NCBI GenBank assembly: GCA_017552615.1
Contig: JAFZPI010000015.1
Span: 1-60,034, forward strand
Direction of reading: 5' to 3'
Length of the DNA: 60,034 bases
Source of the DNA: Clostridia bacterium
Lineage (GTDB): Bacteria; Bacillota; Clostridia; Christensenellales; Aristaeellaceae
The translations under genes were made by a program, and so were the position numbers. Position 1 is the stretch's first letter, and each line of letters starts with the position of its first letter. Under the pieces are notes generated by a model. It was not told the origin of the DNA and ran no database searches. It was given only the letters and a program-made list of their open reading frames with translations. Shown piece after piece: positions 1-8,700 of this stretch.

Positions 1-93
1 CCATGATTCCATATGTTGCCGCAAGGCCGGTGGATCACGGAAGGGATCATTGTTTTCTTCAATCAAGAGATCATAATGGGTTTTGATGTTCAT
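1..93 (-). CDS. Class I SAM-dependent methyltransferase, N-terminal fragment
   Basis: Only the first 31 codons are in the window; the gene runs off the left edge. The start ATG has GGAG nine bases upstream. The opening MNIKTHYDLLIEENNDPFRD matches, from memory, the start of a Firmicutes methyltransferase family that precedes the AdoMet-binding Rossmann domain. No motif I-III can be seen, so substrate and function are unknown. The start codon overlaps by four bases (ATGA) the stop of a 54-codon reading frame just upstream, which suggests coupled translation. Confidence 0.55.
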   Translation of the reverse strand, partial: MNIKTHYDLLIEENNDPFRDPPALRQHMESW

Positions 94-254
94 ACGTTAT
101 TGCTCCAAATCCCGGTTTGTCGATAGCCGACAATTTCAAAAGTTAATCTGGCATCCATCAATCCCAGTCTCTTGATCCAAAGCCCATTAATGATTCTACC
201 ACCTACGACATATTCCTGCAATCGAATTTTTGCACCAGTTCCAAACCCTTGCAT
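90..254 (-). CDS. Small open frame (54 aa) coupled to the methyltransferase
   Basis: An open frame from an ATG at 254 to a TGA that overlaps the methyltransferase start (ATGA). It reads like real protein (for example LWIKRLGLMDARLTFEIVGY near the C-terminus), but I do not recognise the family. The ribosome binding site is poor and the proposed start lies inside the divergent proS promoter, so this may be the tail of an older, truncated gene. A minus-strand promoter-like pair inside it (TTGCAG at 216-221, 17-base spacer, TAGAAT at 193-198) could instead serve the methyltransferase alone. Confidence 0.3.
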   Translation of the reverse strand: MQGFGTGAKIRLQEYVVGGRIINGLWIKRLGLMDARLTFEIVGYRQTGIWSNNV

Positions 255-277
255 TTCCCGATCAAACGTGCTATCAT
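249..277 (+). promoter_or_regulatory. Sigma-A type promoter for proS
   Basis: TTGCAT at 249-254 and TATCAT at 272-277 are separated by exactly 17 bases. The predicted start near 284 leaves a leader of about 265 bases that contains the T-box. Confidence 0.6.
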
Positions 278-283
278 GCCGTC

Positions 284-511
284 ACAGGCAATGAAGGGCC
301 TGGTGATCCGGGATGCCCAAGCGAGCGTGCGGCGGTGGAAGGCGCGCGGCGGAGCGGATGACCTCCCCAGCCCGGAGCCGCGGCTAATCCCCGCCGCCTC
401 ATCCCCGTGAACGGATGCAACGAGAGGGCCCCCTCGGGGGTCAAGCCGGGTGGTACCGCGAATGCAGCAAACCTGCCTTCGTCCCTGCAAACACAGAGGC
501 GAAGGCTTTTT
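284..511 (+). promoter_or_regulatory. T-box riboswitch leader of proS
   Basis: The leader carries the T-box hallmark GGGTGGTACCGCG (448-460), which pairs with the free acceptor end of uncharged tRNA. Upstream are the stem I features GCGAGC and GGTGGAAG (about 321-341). An intrinsic terminator follows the T-box. In this family uncharged tRNA-Pro stabilises the antiterminator and turns on proS. CCC triplets near 364-373 could be the proline specifier, but I could not fix the specifier loop with certainty. Confidence 0.9.
475..511 (+). terminator. T-box controlled terminator
   Basis: GCCTTCG (475-481) and CGAAGGC (500-506) form the stem and TTTTT follows at 507-511. The hairpin competes with the T-box antiterminator. 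Confidence 0.85.
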
Positions 512-548
512 GATACCTGCGCCCAGATCAAATCAAGGAGGTTGCCCC

Positions 549-2000
549 ATGGCCAAGAAGGAGAACAAACAGGAATTCGTCAGCTTCATCACGCCCCGGA
601 ACGAGGACTTTTCCCAGTGGTACACCGACGTCATCACCCAGACCCAGCTCTGCGACTACGCCCCCGTGCGCGGCTGCATGATCGTTCGGCCCTACGGCTA
701 CGCGATCTGGGAGCGCATCCAGGCCGAGATGGATGCCCGTTTCAAGGAAAAAGGCGTGGAAAACGTCTACTTCCCCATGCTGATCCCGGAAAGCCTGCTG
801 TTGAAGGAAGCCGAGCACGTCGAAGGCTTCGCGCCGGAAGTCGCCTGGGTCACCCAGGGCGGCGGCGAGACCCTGACCGAGCGTTTGGCGATCCGTCCCA
901 CATCCGAGACCATCTTCTGCACGATGTTTGCAAAGTGGGTCCAGACCTGGCGCGACCTGCCCATGAACTATAACCAGTGGTGCTCCGTCATGCGCTGGGA
1001 GAAGGCCACACGCCCCTTCCTCCGCACAAGTGAGTTCCTCTGGCAGGAAGGCCACACCATGCACGCTTCCGCCGAGGAAGCCCAGGCCAAGACCCTCGAG
1101 ATGCTCGAGGTGTACCGCGAGTGCGCCGAGGACGTGATGGCGCTGCCCGTTTATGTCGGCCAGAAGTCCGATAAGGAGAAGTTCGCCGGCGCCCGGGCCA
1201 CTTATTCCATGGAGGCCATGATGCAGGACGGCAAGAGCCTCCAGGCCGGCACGAGCCACAACTTCGGTACCAACTTCGCCGAAGCCTACGGCATCCAGTT
1301 CCAGAACAAAGAGGGCAAACTCCAGTACGCGGAGGAGACCAGCTGGGGCGTCTCGACCCGCCTGATCGGTGCGATCGTCATGACGCACGGCGATGAGCGC
1401 GGCTTGCGGCTGCCGCCCCGCATCGCCCCGATTCAGGCTGTCATCCTGCCCATCGCGGCGCATAAGCCCGGCGTCACCGAGGCCTGTGAGAAGCTCTTTG
1501 CCGAGCTGAAGGCCGCCGGCATCCGCGTGAAACTCGACGATCGCGATACCGTCAGCGCCGGATTCAAGTTCAACGACTGGGAGCTCAAGGGTGTACCCGC
1601 CCGCCTTGAAGTCGGTCCCCGCGACCTGGAGAACGGCGTCGTGACCATTTTCCGCCGCGACACTTGCGAGAAGTCCACCCTGCCCCTCGAAGGGCTGGCA
1701 GACGCGGTCAAAGCACTGCTCGACGAAATTCAAAAAGGCCTGTACGAGCAGGCAAAGGCCTTCCGCGACGCCCACACCTATGTCGTACACGACATGAACG
1801 AACTCGGCGAGGCCGTGAATCAGGGCTTTGCCAAGGCCATGTGGTGCGGTGAGCGCGCCTGTGAGGATACGATCAAGGAACGCTTCAATGCCACCAGCCG
1901 CAATATGCCCTTCGACCAGGCCGCCAACCGTGTCGGTGACACCTGCGTCTGCTGCGGGAAGAAAGCCGACAAGGTCATGTACTTCGCCAAGGCCTACTGA
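549..2000 (+). CDS. proS: Prolyl-tRNA synthetase, short eukaryote/archaeal-like type
   Basis: Class II synthetase charging tRNA-Pro in the cytoplasm, 483 aa, the size of the type lacking the bacterial editing insertion. The start at 549 is chosen because AAGGAGG lies seven bases upstream. Visible features are PYGYAIWERIQ near the N-terminus, the class II motif 2 region (RPFLRTSEFLWQEGH, about residue 155), a C-terminal anticodon-binding domain, and the family's terminal Cys-containing segment (CVCCGKK) ending in Tyr. The upstream T-box independently supports proline specificity. Type assignment is from family knowledge and overall length. Confidence 0.95.
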   Translation: MAKKENKQEFVSFITPRNEDFSQWYTDVITQTQLCDYAPVRGCMIVRPYGYAIWERIQAEMDARFKEKGVENVYFPMLIPESLLLKEAEHVEGFAPEVAWVTQGGGETLTERLAIRPTSETIFCTMFAKWVQTWRDLPMNYNQWCSVMRWEKATRPFLRTSEFLWQEGHTMHASAEEAQAKTLEMLEVYRECAEDVMALPVYVGQKSDKEKFAGARATYSMEAMMQDGKSLQAGTSHNFGTNFAEAYGIQFQNKEGKLQYAEETSWGVSTRLIGAIVMTHGDERGLRLPPRIAPIQAVILPIAAHKPGVTEACEKLFAELKAAGIRVKLDDRDTVSAGFKFNDWELKGVPARLEVGPRDLENGVVTIFRRDTCEKSTLPLEGLADAVKALLDEIQKGLYEQAKAFRDAHTYVVHDMNELGEAVNQGFAKAMWCGERACEDTIKERFNATSRNMPFDQAANRVGDTCVCCGKKADKVMYFAKAY

Positions 2001-2053
2001 GAAGCAACAGGCGCGTTTGAATTTGAAATGGATCCAGGAAAGGAAGGTGCCGC

Positions 2054-2911
2054 ATGAGAGTCGGAGCCTATTTCCCCGCCAAATTCAGGAACATGCGCCT
2101 GGTGCCTTTCGCGTACCGCTGCAGTCAATGCGGCGCTTTGAACGACGGCTTCTATCCGGCAGACGCATCGGTCGTCGCCGATGAACTCACGAGTGATTCA
2201 CTGTCCGCGTCCGGCCGCGAGCTCACCGACGCGGAGTCTCTGAGCCGCAGTGAGCGCGAGATGCGCCTGATCGCAGCCAGAATGAAACAGGACATCGCAG
2301 AGAAAAAATGGAACGGCTCAGCCACCTGCATCGCCCAATGCGGCGCCTGCGGGCAAAAAATGCCCTGGAGCCGGCAGAGTATGCGCACCAGTGACTGGAT
2401 CTTCACCCTCCTCATCCCCTTCGGCATCGGGATGTATGAACTGCTGTATGAGGGCTTCTACTACCACGAACCGAGGGCAATCCTGTACGGCACGATCCTG
2501 CTCGCCATGTCGGTCGTCCTGATGCTGATCATCGCGCTGATCATGGGGAAGCAGAAGCGGCGCATCTATAAACTCCCGCCGGAAAGCTTCCCGACTCCTT
2601 TCAGCAGTGTCGAGGAACTCGAAGCCTGGCTCAACGAAGCGCGTCGGGACGGTGAACCCCTCTACCGAAGCATCGACCCGCGCAGCCCCGACACCCCGTA
2701 TCTCTCCGAGCAGAATGAAGCCGTCCAAAAAGAAAACGACCCGGAACCGATCGTTCTCTGCAAGTGGTGCCTGCAGCCCCTGAACCGTGACAACACGCGC
2801 ATCTATAACGGAAAAAAGTACTGTTCGGAATGTTACGGCATCGTCCGCCAGGAAGCCGAGATCCACTCTTTCAACAAAAGCCATCGGAAACGGGGCGGGG
2901 AAATCATGTGA
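2054..2911 (+). CDS. Membrane protein with CxxC zinc-ribbon pairs
   Basis: 285 aa, unknown function. Cysteine pairs are visible at 23/26, 96/99, 236/239 and 257/260, so one cytoplasmic zinc site could lie on each side of the two membrane segments (about 115-131 and 142-164). The linker 45-85 is charged and probably helical. AGGAAGG precedes the ATG. It follows proS by 53 bases with no terminator between, so it is probably co-transcribed and may respond to the T-box. Similar double zinc-ribbon membrane proteins occur in Clostridia but I know no assigned role. Confidence 0.75.
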   Translation: MRVGAYFPAKFRNMRLVPFAYRCSQCGALNDGFYPADASVVADELTSDSLSASGRELTDAESLSRSEREMRLIAARMKQDIAEKKWNGSATCIAQCGACGQKMPWSRQSMRTSDWIFTLLIPFGIGMYELLYEGFYYHEPRAILYGTILLAMSVVLMLIIALIMGKQKRRIYKLPPESFPTPFSSVEELEAWLNEARRDGEPLYRSIDPRSPDTPYLSEQNEAVQKENDPEPIVLCKWCLQPLNRDNTRIYNGKKYCSECYGIVRQEAEIHSFNKSHRKRGGEIM

Positions 2912-2927
2912 ACCGAATGATTTCAGC

Positions 2928-2953
2928 AAAAAAGCCGCATTGCGGCTTTTTTT
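2928..2953. terminator. Bidirectional terminator
   Basis: A perfect short stem (GCCGCA/TGCGGC) is flanked by A6 on the left and T7 on the right, so it can end the rightward proS operon and the leftward cystatin-like gene. Confidence 0.85.
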
Positions 2954-2971
2954 CTGAATTGAAGTCCGGAC

Positions 2972-3334
2972 TCAATAGATGCACAGCGCTCCGAAATCAA
3001 AGTCGGAGATGCTCAGCACCGTGACAGTGCCGTCGAGCGCCTGATAGAGGTAGACCAGTTTCCACTGGGGCTGGGCGCCGGGCGCCACCACGGTAGCCTG
3101 GCACAGGAAGCAGTGGTTGGTGCCAGCCACCACCTGGGAGCCCAGATAGGCCACAGGCACATAGTTCACGCCGAGCAGGCCTTCCATCGCGGTGTCAAAG
3201 AGCTGCTGGCGTTCCTCGGTGACGGCAAAGTCTTCCGCCGGAGCCCAGCCGCCCATCAGGGCACCGTCCGCCAGCGCGGAGACAGCGGTGAGGGCAAAGA
3301 GTGCGGTGAGAATGATGGCTAAGAGTTTCTTCAT
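2972..3334 (-). CDS. Secreted cystatin-like protein
   Basis: 120 aa with a clear signal peptide (MKK, hydrophobic 4-20, cleavage near Ala20-Leu21). The mature part shows the three landmarks of cystatin cysteine-protease inhibitors: a glycine pair at 28-29, the first loop QVVAG at 67-71 followed by TNH, and QPQW at 88-91 where cystatins have the Pro-Trp loop. Cys75, Cys78 and Cys118 could form a disulfide. AAGGA precedes the ATG. The cystatin call is inference from motif order; bacterial cystatin-like proteins are known, but whether this one inhibits a protease, its own or a host's, cannot be told. It has no operon partner. Confidence 0.65.
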   Translation of the reverse strand: MKKLLAIILTALFALTAVSALADGALMGGWAPAEDFAVTEERQQLFDTAMEGLLGVNYVPVAYLGSQVVAGTNHCFLCQATVVAPGAQPQWKLVYLYQALDGTVTVLSISDFDFGALCIY

Positions 3335-3478
3335 GTTCAGTTCCTTCTTTCGTTTTTCTTTATTGTGAACCGGATTGATCGGTCACACCTATATATACGC
3401 AGAAGCATTATGCTTTGTTCCGCTTAGTGTGAAATTTCTTGTTTCAAAATATACATAGGGATTCATTGCATCTTTGTA

Positions 3479-3509
3479 TTGCCTTTGTTAATACAATATG
3501 CTATATTGT
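3479..3509 (+). promoter_or_regulatory. Promoter and operator of the RelB/RelE pair
   Basis: TTGCCT (3479-3484) and TATATT (3502-3507) are 17 bases apart. Over the -10 lies a perfect inverted repeat ACAATAT-GCT-ATATTGT (3493-3509). Autoregulation by the antitoxin or antitoxin-toxin complex is usual for such loci. Confidence 0.65.
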
Positions 3510-3530
3510 CTTTGGAAAGGCGGTGACAGT

Positions 3531-3851
3531 ATGGCTGGAAAAAGTGCAAACGTGGTCGCAAGAATCAAGCCGGAAGTCAAAGAACAGGCGGAAGCGATCC
3601 TCGCGGAAATGGGGATTTCTGCTTCTCTCGGGATCAACATGTTTTACCATCAAATCATCAACACGCACGGACTTCCCTTCACTCCCACAGGCATTTCCCG
3701 CCCGAGGTCTCTGGATGAAATGACGGATGAAGAATTTGACGCACGCATGACAACAGGCCTGGCACAAGCCAAGGCAGGAATGGGCAGCCCTGCCGAAGAG
3801 GTATTTGCGCGTCTGAGAGCGAGGAACAGCCATGAGCGAAACGCTTTATAA
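3531..3851 (+). CDS. RelB/DinJ family antitoxin
   Basis: 106 aa. The N-terminal MAGKSANVVARIKPEVKEQA begins a ribbon-helix-helix DNA-binding domain like DinJ/RelB. The C-terminal part (MTDEEFDARMTTGLAQAKAG, then SPAEEVFARLR) resembles the toxin-binding tail. The ATG at 3531 is preferred over earlier in-frame starts because the domain begins there and an AAAGGCGG-type site precedes it. The gene overlaps the toxin gene by 20 bases. The antitoxin should neutralise the downstream RelE/ParE-fold toxin and repress its own promoter through the inverted repeat at 3493-3509. Confidence 0.88.
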   Translation: MAGKSANVVARIKPEVKEQAEAILAEMGISASLGINMFYHQIINTHGLPFTPTGISRPRSLDEMTDEEFDARMTTGLAQAKAGMGSPAEEVFARLRARNSHERNAL

Positions 3852-4194
3852 GGTTGTTATCACACCCTTCGCAGAAGCCGCGCTTCAGGCCACCTACGGC
3901 TACATACGGCTTGAACTGCTGGCAGAACAAGCCGCAGACGACTGGCTTGACTTGATGGAACGGGAGATCTTCAATCTGTTCTGCCTGCCGGGCCGGTATC
4001 CCCTCGTCCGCCGGGAACCGTGGCACAGCGAGGGGATCCATGTGCAGCCGGTCAAAGGCTACAACATCTATTATTGGATCAATGAAGAACAGTGGAAAGT
4101 CTTTGTAATTGACGTGGTCAACCATCGGATACAGCAGGATAAACGACTGACCAAATCCACGCAGTCATTCCGTCAAACAATTTCCGAACAATGA
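3832..4194 (+). CDS. RelE/ParE superfamily toxin
   Basis: 120 aa. The pattern YKVVITPFAEAALQATYGYI, then LPGRYPLVRREPW, then VKGYNIYYWINEEQWKVFVIDVVNHR is typical of the RelE/ParE fold (paired helices followed by a beta sheet). Whether it cuts mRNA on ribosomes (RelE) or attacks gyrase (ParE) cannot be decided by eye. The 20-base overlap with the antitoxin gene and shared promoter fit a type II system. The last 15 residues are an unpatterned tail. The gene looks intact. Confidence 0.88.
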   Translation: MSETLYKVVITPFAEAALQATYGYIRLELLAEQAADDWLDLMEREIFNLFCLPGRYPLVRREPWHSEGIHVQPVKGYNIYYWINEEQWKVFVIDVVNHRIQQDKRLTKSTQSFRQTISEQ

Positions 4195-4225
4195 TCGAAA
4201 GCACATCCAACATCGGTCCTCATAA

Positions 4226-4255
4226 CCGGGATCAGCCTCATGCTGACCCGGTTTT
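4226..4255 (+). terminator. Terminator of the toxin-antitoxin operon
   Basis: CCGGGATCAGC pairs with GCTGACCCGG (one bulged A) and is followed by TTTT. It touches the stop codon of the convergent VTC gene. Confidence 0.7.
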
Positions 4256-4962
4256 CACGCTTCCAGCCCTTCAAACGTCCGGCACCATGTGTATTTGCTG
4301 ATCGCACTCGAAACCGCGTTGGCAGCATAAGTGCAAAGAATATCCCGGATATAGGGCGGGAGGGAATGGTTGTACTTGACTTCTAAAATGGTTTCGTCGT
4401 GTTCAAAAGGCGGGACCGTGGGCACGTTCGGATTAAAGAGGTCAATAGACCGCAGGCCGGAACGCAGACGCTTGTCGAAGGTGATACGGACCTCTTCCGC
4501 CGGGTGCAGGTAGGCTTCGCGGACATAGTCCACGAGCACGACCGGGCGCAGCAGATGGATCGTCATCTCGCGGTAGACATCGTTCAGGAGGCCGGAGCGG
4601 GTCATCTCCAGGCCGCTGGGATCCCCGGCCATCAGCTGCTCGCACAGGTCCCGGGGAATAGAGATCGATCGTTTGGAAATCAGCGTGCCGATCTTCGTCT
4701 TGCATTCAAGCTTAATGACGCGGTCAGAAAAATTATAGATACGGATGCGGTATTTGTCGCGGTTCTGCACGCCGTCCAGCTTGTCGTAGAGCGCAGTGTT
4801 GAACACCGTGTCGAAATACAGCGAACGGATGGCATACTCGTTGTTCTCATCCCCGTTGGGATCCCGGGCCAGAACGCGGTCCAGCGCGCGGGACAGCAGG
4901 AAGTGCTGCGCCGGGGAGATGAAATACTTGAGCTCATGCCGCAGGGGCAGGGTGGAAGCCAT
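4255..4962 (-). CDS. VTC-domain protein (polyphosphate polymerase fold)
   Basis: 235 aa, a stand-alone VTC domain. Family features are RHELKYFIS at 8-16, SLYFDT near 47, KYRIRIYNF near 70, the basic stretch IKLECKTKIG near 84 and a late EVKYN. In yeast Vtc4 these residues line a tunnel that makes polyphosphate from ATP; bacterial stand-alone proteins are mostly untested. GGGGGAGG precedes the ATG. It is the last gene of the CotH-DUF4956-VTC operon (19-base gap), an arrangement I recall from Firmicutes and Actinobacteria. Its association with DUF4956 suggests a membrane-linked complex. Confidence 0.88.
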   Translation of the reverse strand: MASTLPLRHELKYFISPAQHFLLSRALDRVLARDPNGDENNEYAIRSLYFDTVFNTALYDKLDGVQNRDKYRIRIYNFSDRVIKLECKTKIGTLISKRSISIPRDLCEQLMAGDPSGLEMTRSGLLNDVYREMTIHLLRPVVLVDYVREAYLHPAEEVRITFDKRLRSGLRSIDLFNPNVPTVPPFEHDETILEVKYNHSLPPYIRDILCTYAANAVSSAISKYTWCRTFEGLEA

Positions 4963-4981
4963 GCGCGCACCTCCCCCGGGC

Positions 4982-5674
4982 TCAGACGCCGGCCTCGGTC
5001 TGGCAGGCCACCAGCGTGGCGTCGTACACGCCCTCGATGCTCAGGACATTCGCCACTAGGGACTGGCGGTCGTCCAGGCGAACCTCCACGGTCATCTCGG
5101 CGCTGGCGCGGGTGACCGTCTTGGAGCGCAGGCGGCGCTGGCGCACCGTGGCCCGCAGGAGTTGCTGGATGTCCTCCTCCGCCGCCTCGTCATAGTGCAC
5201 AACGAGCAGGTAGGCCGCCTTGTTGCTGAAATGAATGAACGTCACGGCGAAGAGGATACCCGCGATGCCGAGGGCCACCAGGATCGCCGGGAGATAGAGC
5301 TTTGCCCCGAGCAAAATACCCATGGTCAGCGCCCAGAACATATAGGCCGTGTCGAGGGGCTCCTTCACTGCTGTGCGGAAGCGGACGATGGACAGCGCGC
5401 CGACCATACCCATGGACAGGGCAATATTCGAGCCGATGCACATAACCACCGGCGTCGTGATCAGGGTCATCATGATCAGCGTCAGTGAAAAGCTCGGGCT
5501 GTAGAGGACTCCGCGGTAGCAGATCTTGTAGGTGAAGGCCACCAGCAGACCCACCAACAGACCCAGGCCAAGCCCGGCGAGAATGTTGCCGACCGTCAGG
5601 TCATGGAACTGCTGCTCAAAGAATGCGGCAAGACCGGTCGTGGTTCCGGATTCAGCCAGGGCGGTGGAAATCAT
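4982..5674 (-). CDS. DUF4956 membrane protein
   Basis: 230 aa. About four membrane segments lie between residues 30 and 150, with a conserved core GMVGALSIVRFRTAVKEPLD near 90-110, and a soluble C-terminal domain (about 155-230) that looks like a small alpha-beta ACT-like or cytosolic domain. The ATG follows a GAGGAGGAAG site. DUF4956 genes commonly neighbour VTC-domain and CotH genes, as here. Function is unknown; the core resembles MgtC-type membrane proteins (an impression only). Confidence 0.85.
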   Translation of the reverse strand: MISTALAESGTTTGLAAFFEQQFHDLTVGNILAGLGLGLLVGLLVAFTYKICYRGVLYSPSFSLTLIMMTLITTPVVMCIGSNIALSMGMVGALSIVRFRTAVKEPLDTAYMFWALTMGILLGAKLYLPAILVALGIAGILFAVTFIHFSNKAAYLLVVHYDEAAEEDIQQLLRATVRQRRLRSKTVTRASAEMTVEVRLDDRQSLVANVLSIEGVYDATLVACQTEAGV

Positions 5675-5735
5675 AGGTCTTCCTCCTCGAATGATAAGTA
5701 TATGATTCTGAATTCAAAGCACAGGTTTTCGTATC

Positions 5736-8700
5736 TCAGCGGCCGTAGGTTTCGATCTCGCTTTGGCTGAGGTTCGCGTCGGCGGGGAAATGGGGCTGCT
5801 CGCCAAAGCCATACTCGATCATCTGGGCTTCGGTGAGGTTAAACTCATTCTTGATCATTGCCCACAGCTTGCGCGGGCGCTTGCGGATAACGTTCCGGAT
5901 GAACTCCACGCGCTGCTGCCAGTAGCGGTACGCTCCGTCGGCGGTCGTGGGCACGTCTGAGATGACCATCTTGTCGTTCTCCGGTCCCCAGCGTTCCCAG
6001 TGCAGCGTCATCTCCGGGGTAATCTCCTCAACCATGGGCTCAAGAATCGAAAGCATCTTTTCTGTCGTGCAAAAAGTGAAGACATCCGCGAGTTTTCTCA
6101 GAAACTTCTCTTTGTACTCGGGAACAGACAGGAGTTTCAGGAAAACCGTATTGTTGATATTCTGCTCGCCCATGCCCTTGGTCTTGGTGTAGCTCCGGGG
6201 ACTGTTAAAGCCGGAGTTGAACAGGCCGTAGTCCACGTCGTATAGGATCCAGCGCCACTTGCTGCCCTCTTCGTGCAGGCGGTAGAAGCGCAGGTTACCG
6301 ATGTCGGAGTTGCCGAGGAACATCTCGAGCGCCATGTATTCAAAGAAGTTATCGACGTCCACAGCATCCAGGATGTACTGCAGGTCGGCATTGGGCACTC
6401 CGTTCACGACCGCAGGCTTGAAGGACTTCTCCGTCATCGCGTTGCGCCAGCTGCGATAGGCGCGGCGTTCGGTGTCCGTGCCATATTTCAGCGCTCCGCT
6501 GGCTTCGAGGATCACCATCTGGTCAGCCTCGGAAAGCTCCAGGCCCTCGTGCTGGGCCACAAAGAAGCGGTCACAGCGTTCACGCAGGTTCATGTGGCCC
6601 CAGTATGCCCCATTGATGTAAACGACCACGGGTTTCCACGCCAGGTGAATGACGGGGATCGTATCCTCCGAGTATGTGGTCTGGGCCTGGTAGGCATCAA
6701 TCAGCCGAGACTGGAATCCGTCTGCCAGCCGGGAGAACATGCAGTCGTTGCCGCTGTTGCGCAGGACAAAGGACTTGTACTCGGTGAAATCCCTGTCTTC
6801 AAAGAGCGCGGCGTCGAACGTCTTGGCCCCGTAGACGGACTTTGCCCGGAACTTCATGCTCTTCTGGGGCATGTCGAGCGAGTAGTCACCCATCAGCGAG
6901 AACTGCGCGTCTTGGTTCAGGAGCTGGGTGCCATCCACGTCATAATACTCCACGTGAACCGGGCGGGGGATCTTGCCGAACTGGCGGTAAACCGTATTTT
7001 TGAAGGGCAGCTTGCCCGGGGCTTCCTTCACGCCGTTGGCGCCAAAGACCAGCATGCCGTCGGTCTCGTTCCAGAGCTCATCCGGGTCGGTGACGACCGA
7101 GAAAACGGGCAGCGTATGGTGCGTTTCGATCAGGTATGTCCCCGTGAGAATGCTGCTCGCGTATGTCAGCGGGTTGTCGCCGAAAGCCCGGGCCCGGATG
7201 ACGGTCGTATGGTTCATGGCGATGATCTCGCCGTTATACAGCGCGCTGGAGCGGGTGGGAATCGATCCGTCAAGCGTGTAGTAGACGGTCGTTCCCTCCG
7301 GAATCGTGATCGTCGTCTCAACATATGGGCTGTCGGAACTCAGATTGTGCATACCGGGCGCGAGCGTAAACTCGGGCATCTTTGCGTATCCGAGGAACCC
7401 GCCCACGTTGTCCTGCCCCGGCGAGGGGGTGTCATAATAAAAAAGTCCGGAAGCCATCAGGGTGCGACCGTAGGAGACATTGGTGGGAATCTCGCTGAGA
7501 ACCAGCCGGTCCAGGATGAAGCCTGTGGGATCGCTGAGGCAGACTGTTTCGCCACCGCCGCGCCGGATCTTGAAGCTCGAGTGGAGTCGGCCGTCCTTCA
7601 CCGCGGTGTTACCGTCACAGAGAATCACAAGGCAGGCTCCGGCCTGCAGGCGTGTTCCGTTCGGGAACTGCCACCGCCGGGGCCTGCCGATCCGATCCGA
7701 CAGACCGTATCCGCTCAGGTCAATCTCCGTATTCGATGTGTTCCGGATCTCGATCCAATCGGTAAACGTCGTGTCATCAACCGTCTTGACTGAGTCGTTC
7801 GAGGCCATGACCTCGGTGATGATCACGCCTGTCCGGTTACGGCGGCGCATGTCGATGTCGGCCCCGTCGGTGTCATCGTTCGCGCGGCCCGGGGTCGCGA
7901 ACGGGGTGTAGGCGAAGGTGCCATCCTGCCCCCGCGCGTAGCTGTTATCCTCGGGCACATTGTCGAGGATCACACGGTCCACGATACGCCCACGAGAATC
8001 CGAGAGTACTACCGTGTCGTGTTCGGCGCTGATCGAGAAGTCCGTGTGCGGGATGGCGGAGGGATCCGTTGCACGATTCTTGCCGGAGCAGTAGACCACA
8101 TAATAGCCATGCGCCGGGATCGTGGCACCCTGCGGGAAGCGCCAGCGGAGCGGGCGGTTCTCCCGGTCGGAGAGCGCGTAGTTGTCAAGGGAGATGGGGC
8201 TGTCGGTGGTGTTGCGGAGTTCAACCCAGTCGCAGCGCTCCCCGTCTTCGTCATAGATGGAGGACTGGTTTGACGCCATCACTTCGTTGATGATCAGCGC
8301 GCCGTCGGTGACCGTGGAGCTCACATAGTAGGCTTCGTGGCCGCCCTGGTTGTTCACCTCACCGGGGCTGAAGTCCGTCGTCTCCACCCACCGGCCGTTG
8401 TCCAGCAGCGCCCAGGCATAATCCGCGGCCATGTTCGGGAAAGAGGCGCTGTCGATCAGGTAGCTGTGGGGGTCAAAGAGATAGACCGTTTCACCGTAGC
8501 TCGAAAGCTTGAACTTGGCGTGCAGGGGTTCCTTGATGCTGTTGGTGTTGTCGCAGAAGATCACGATCCGCTCGTCCGCCTGCAGAATGATCCGCGGGAA
8601 GATGAACTTGATATCGTTCGGATCATCGCTCAGGCCCACATCCAGCAGGTCGATGGCATGGCCCGAGTTGTTCCACAGCTCAATCCAGTCGCCAAATTTG

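Noticed and set aside
3403-3415. Palindrome AAGCAT-T-ATGCTT upstream of the cystatin-like gene
   Set aside because: Possible operator, but no clear promoter could be placed around it, so no feature is claimed.
6273-7793. 506-codon plus-strand frame opposite the CotH gene
   Set aside because: Shadow frame; the opposite strand has consistent domains and a good promoter.
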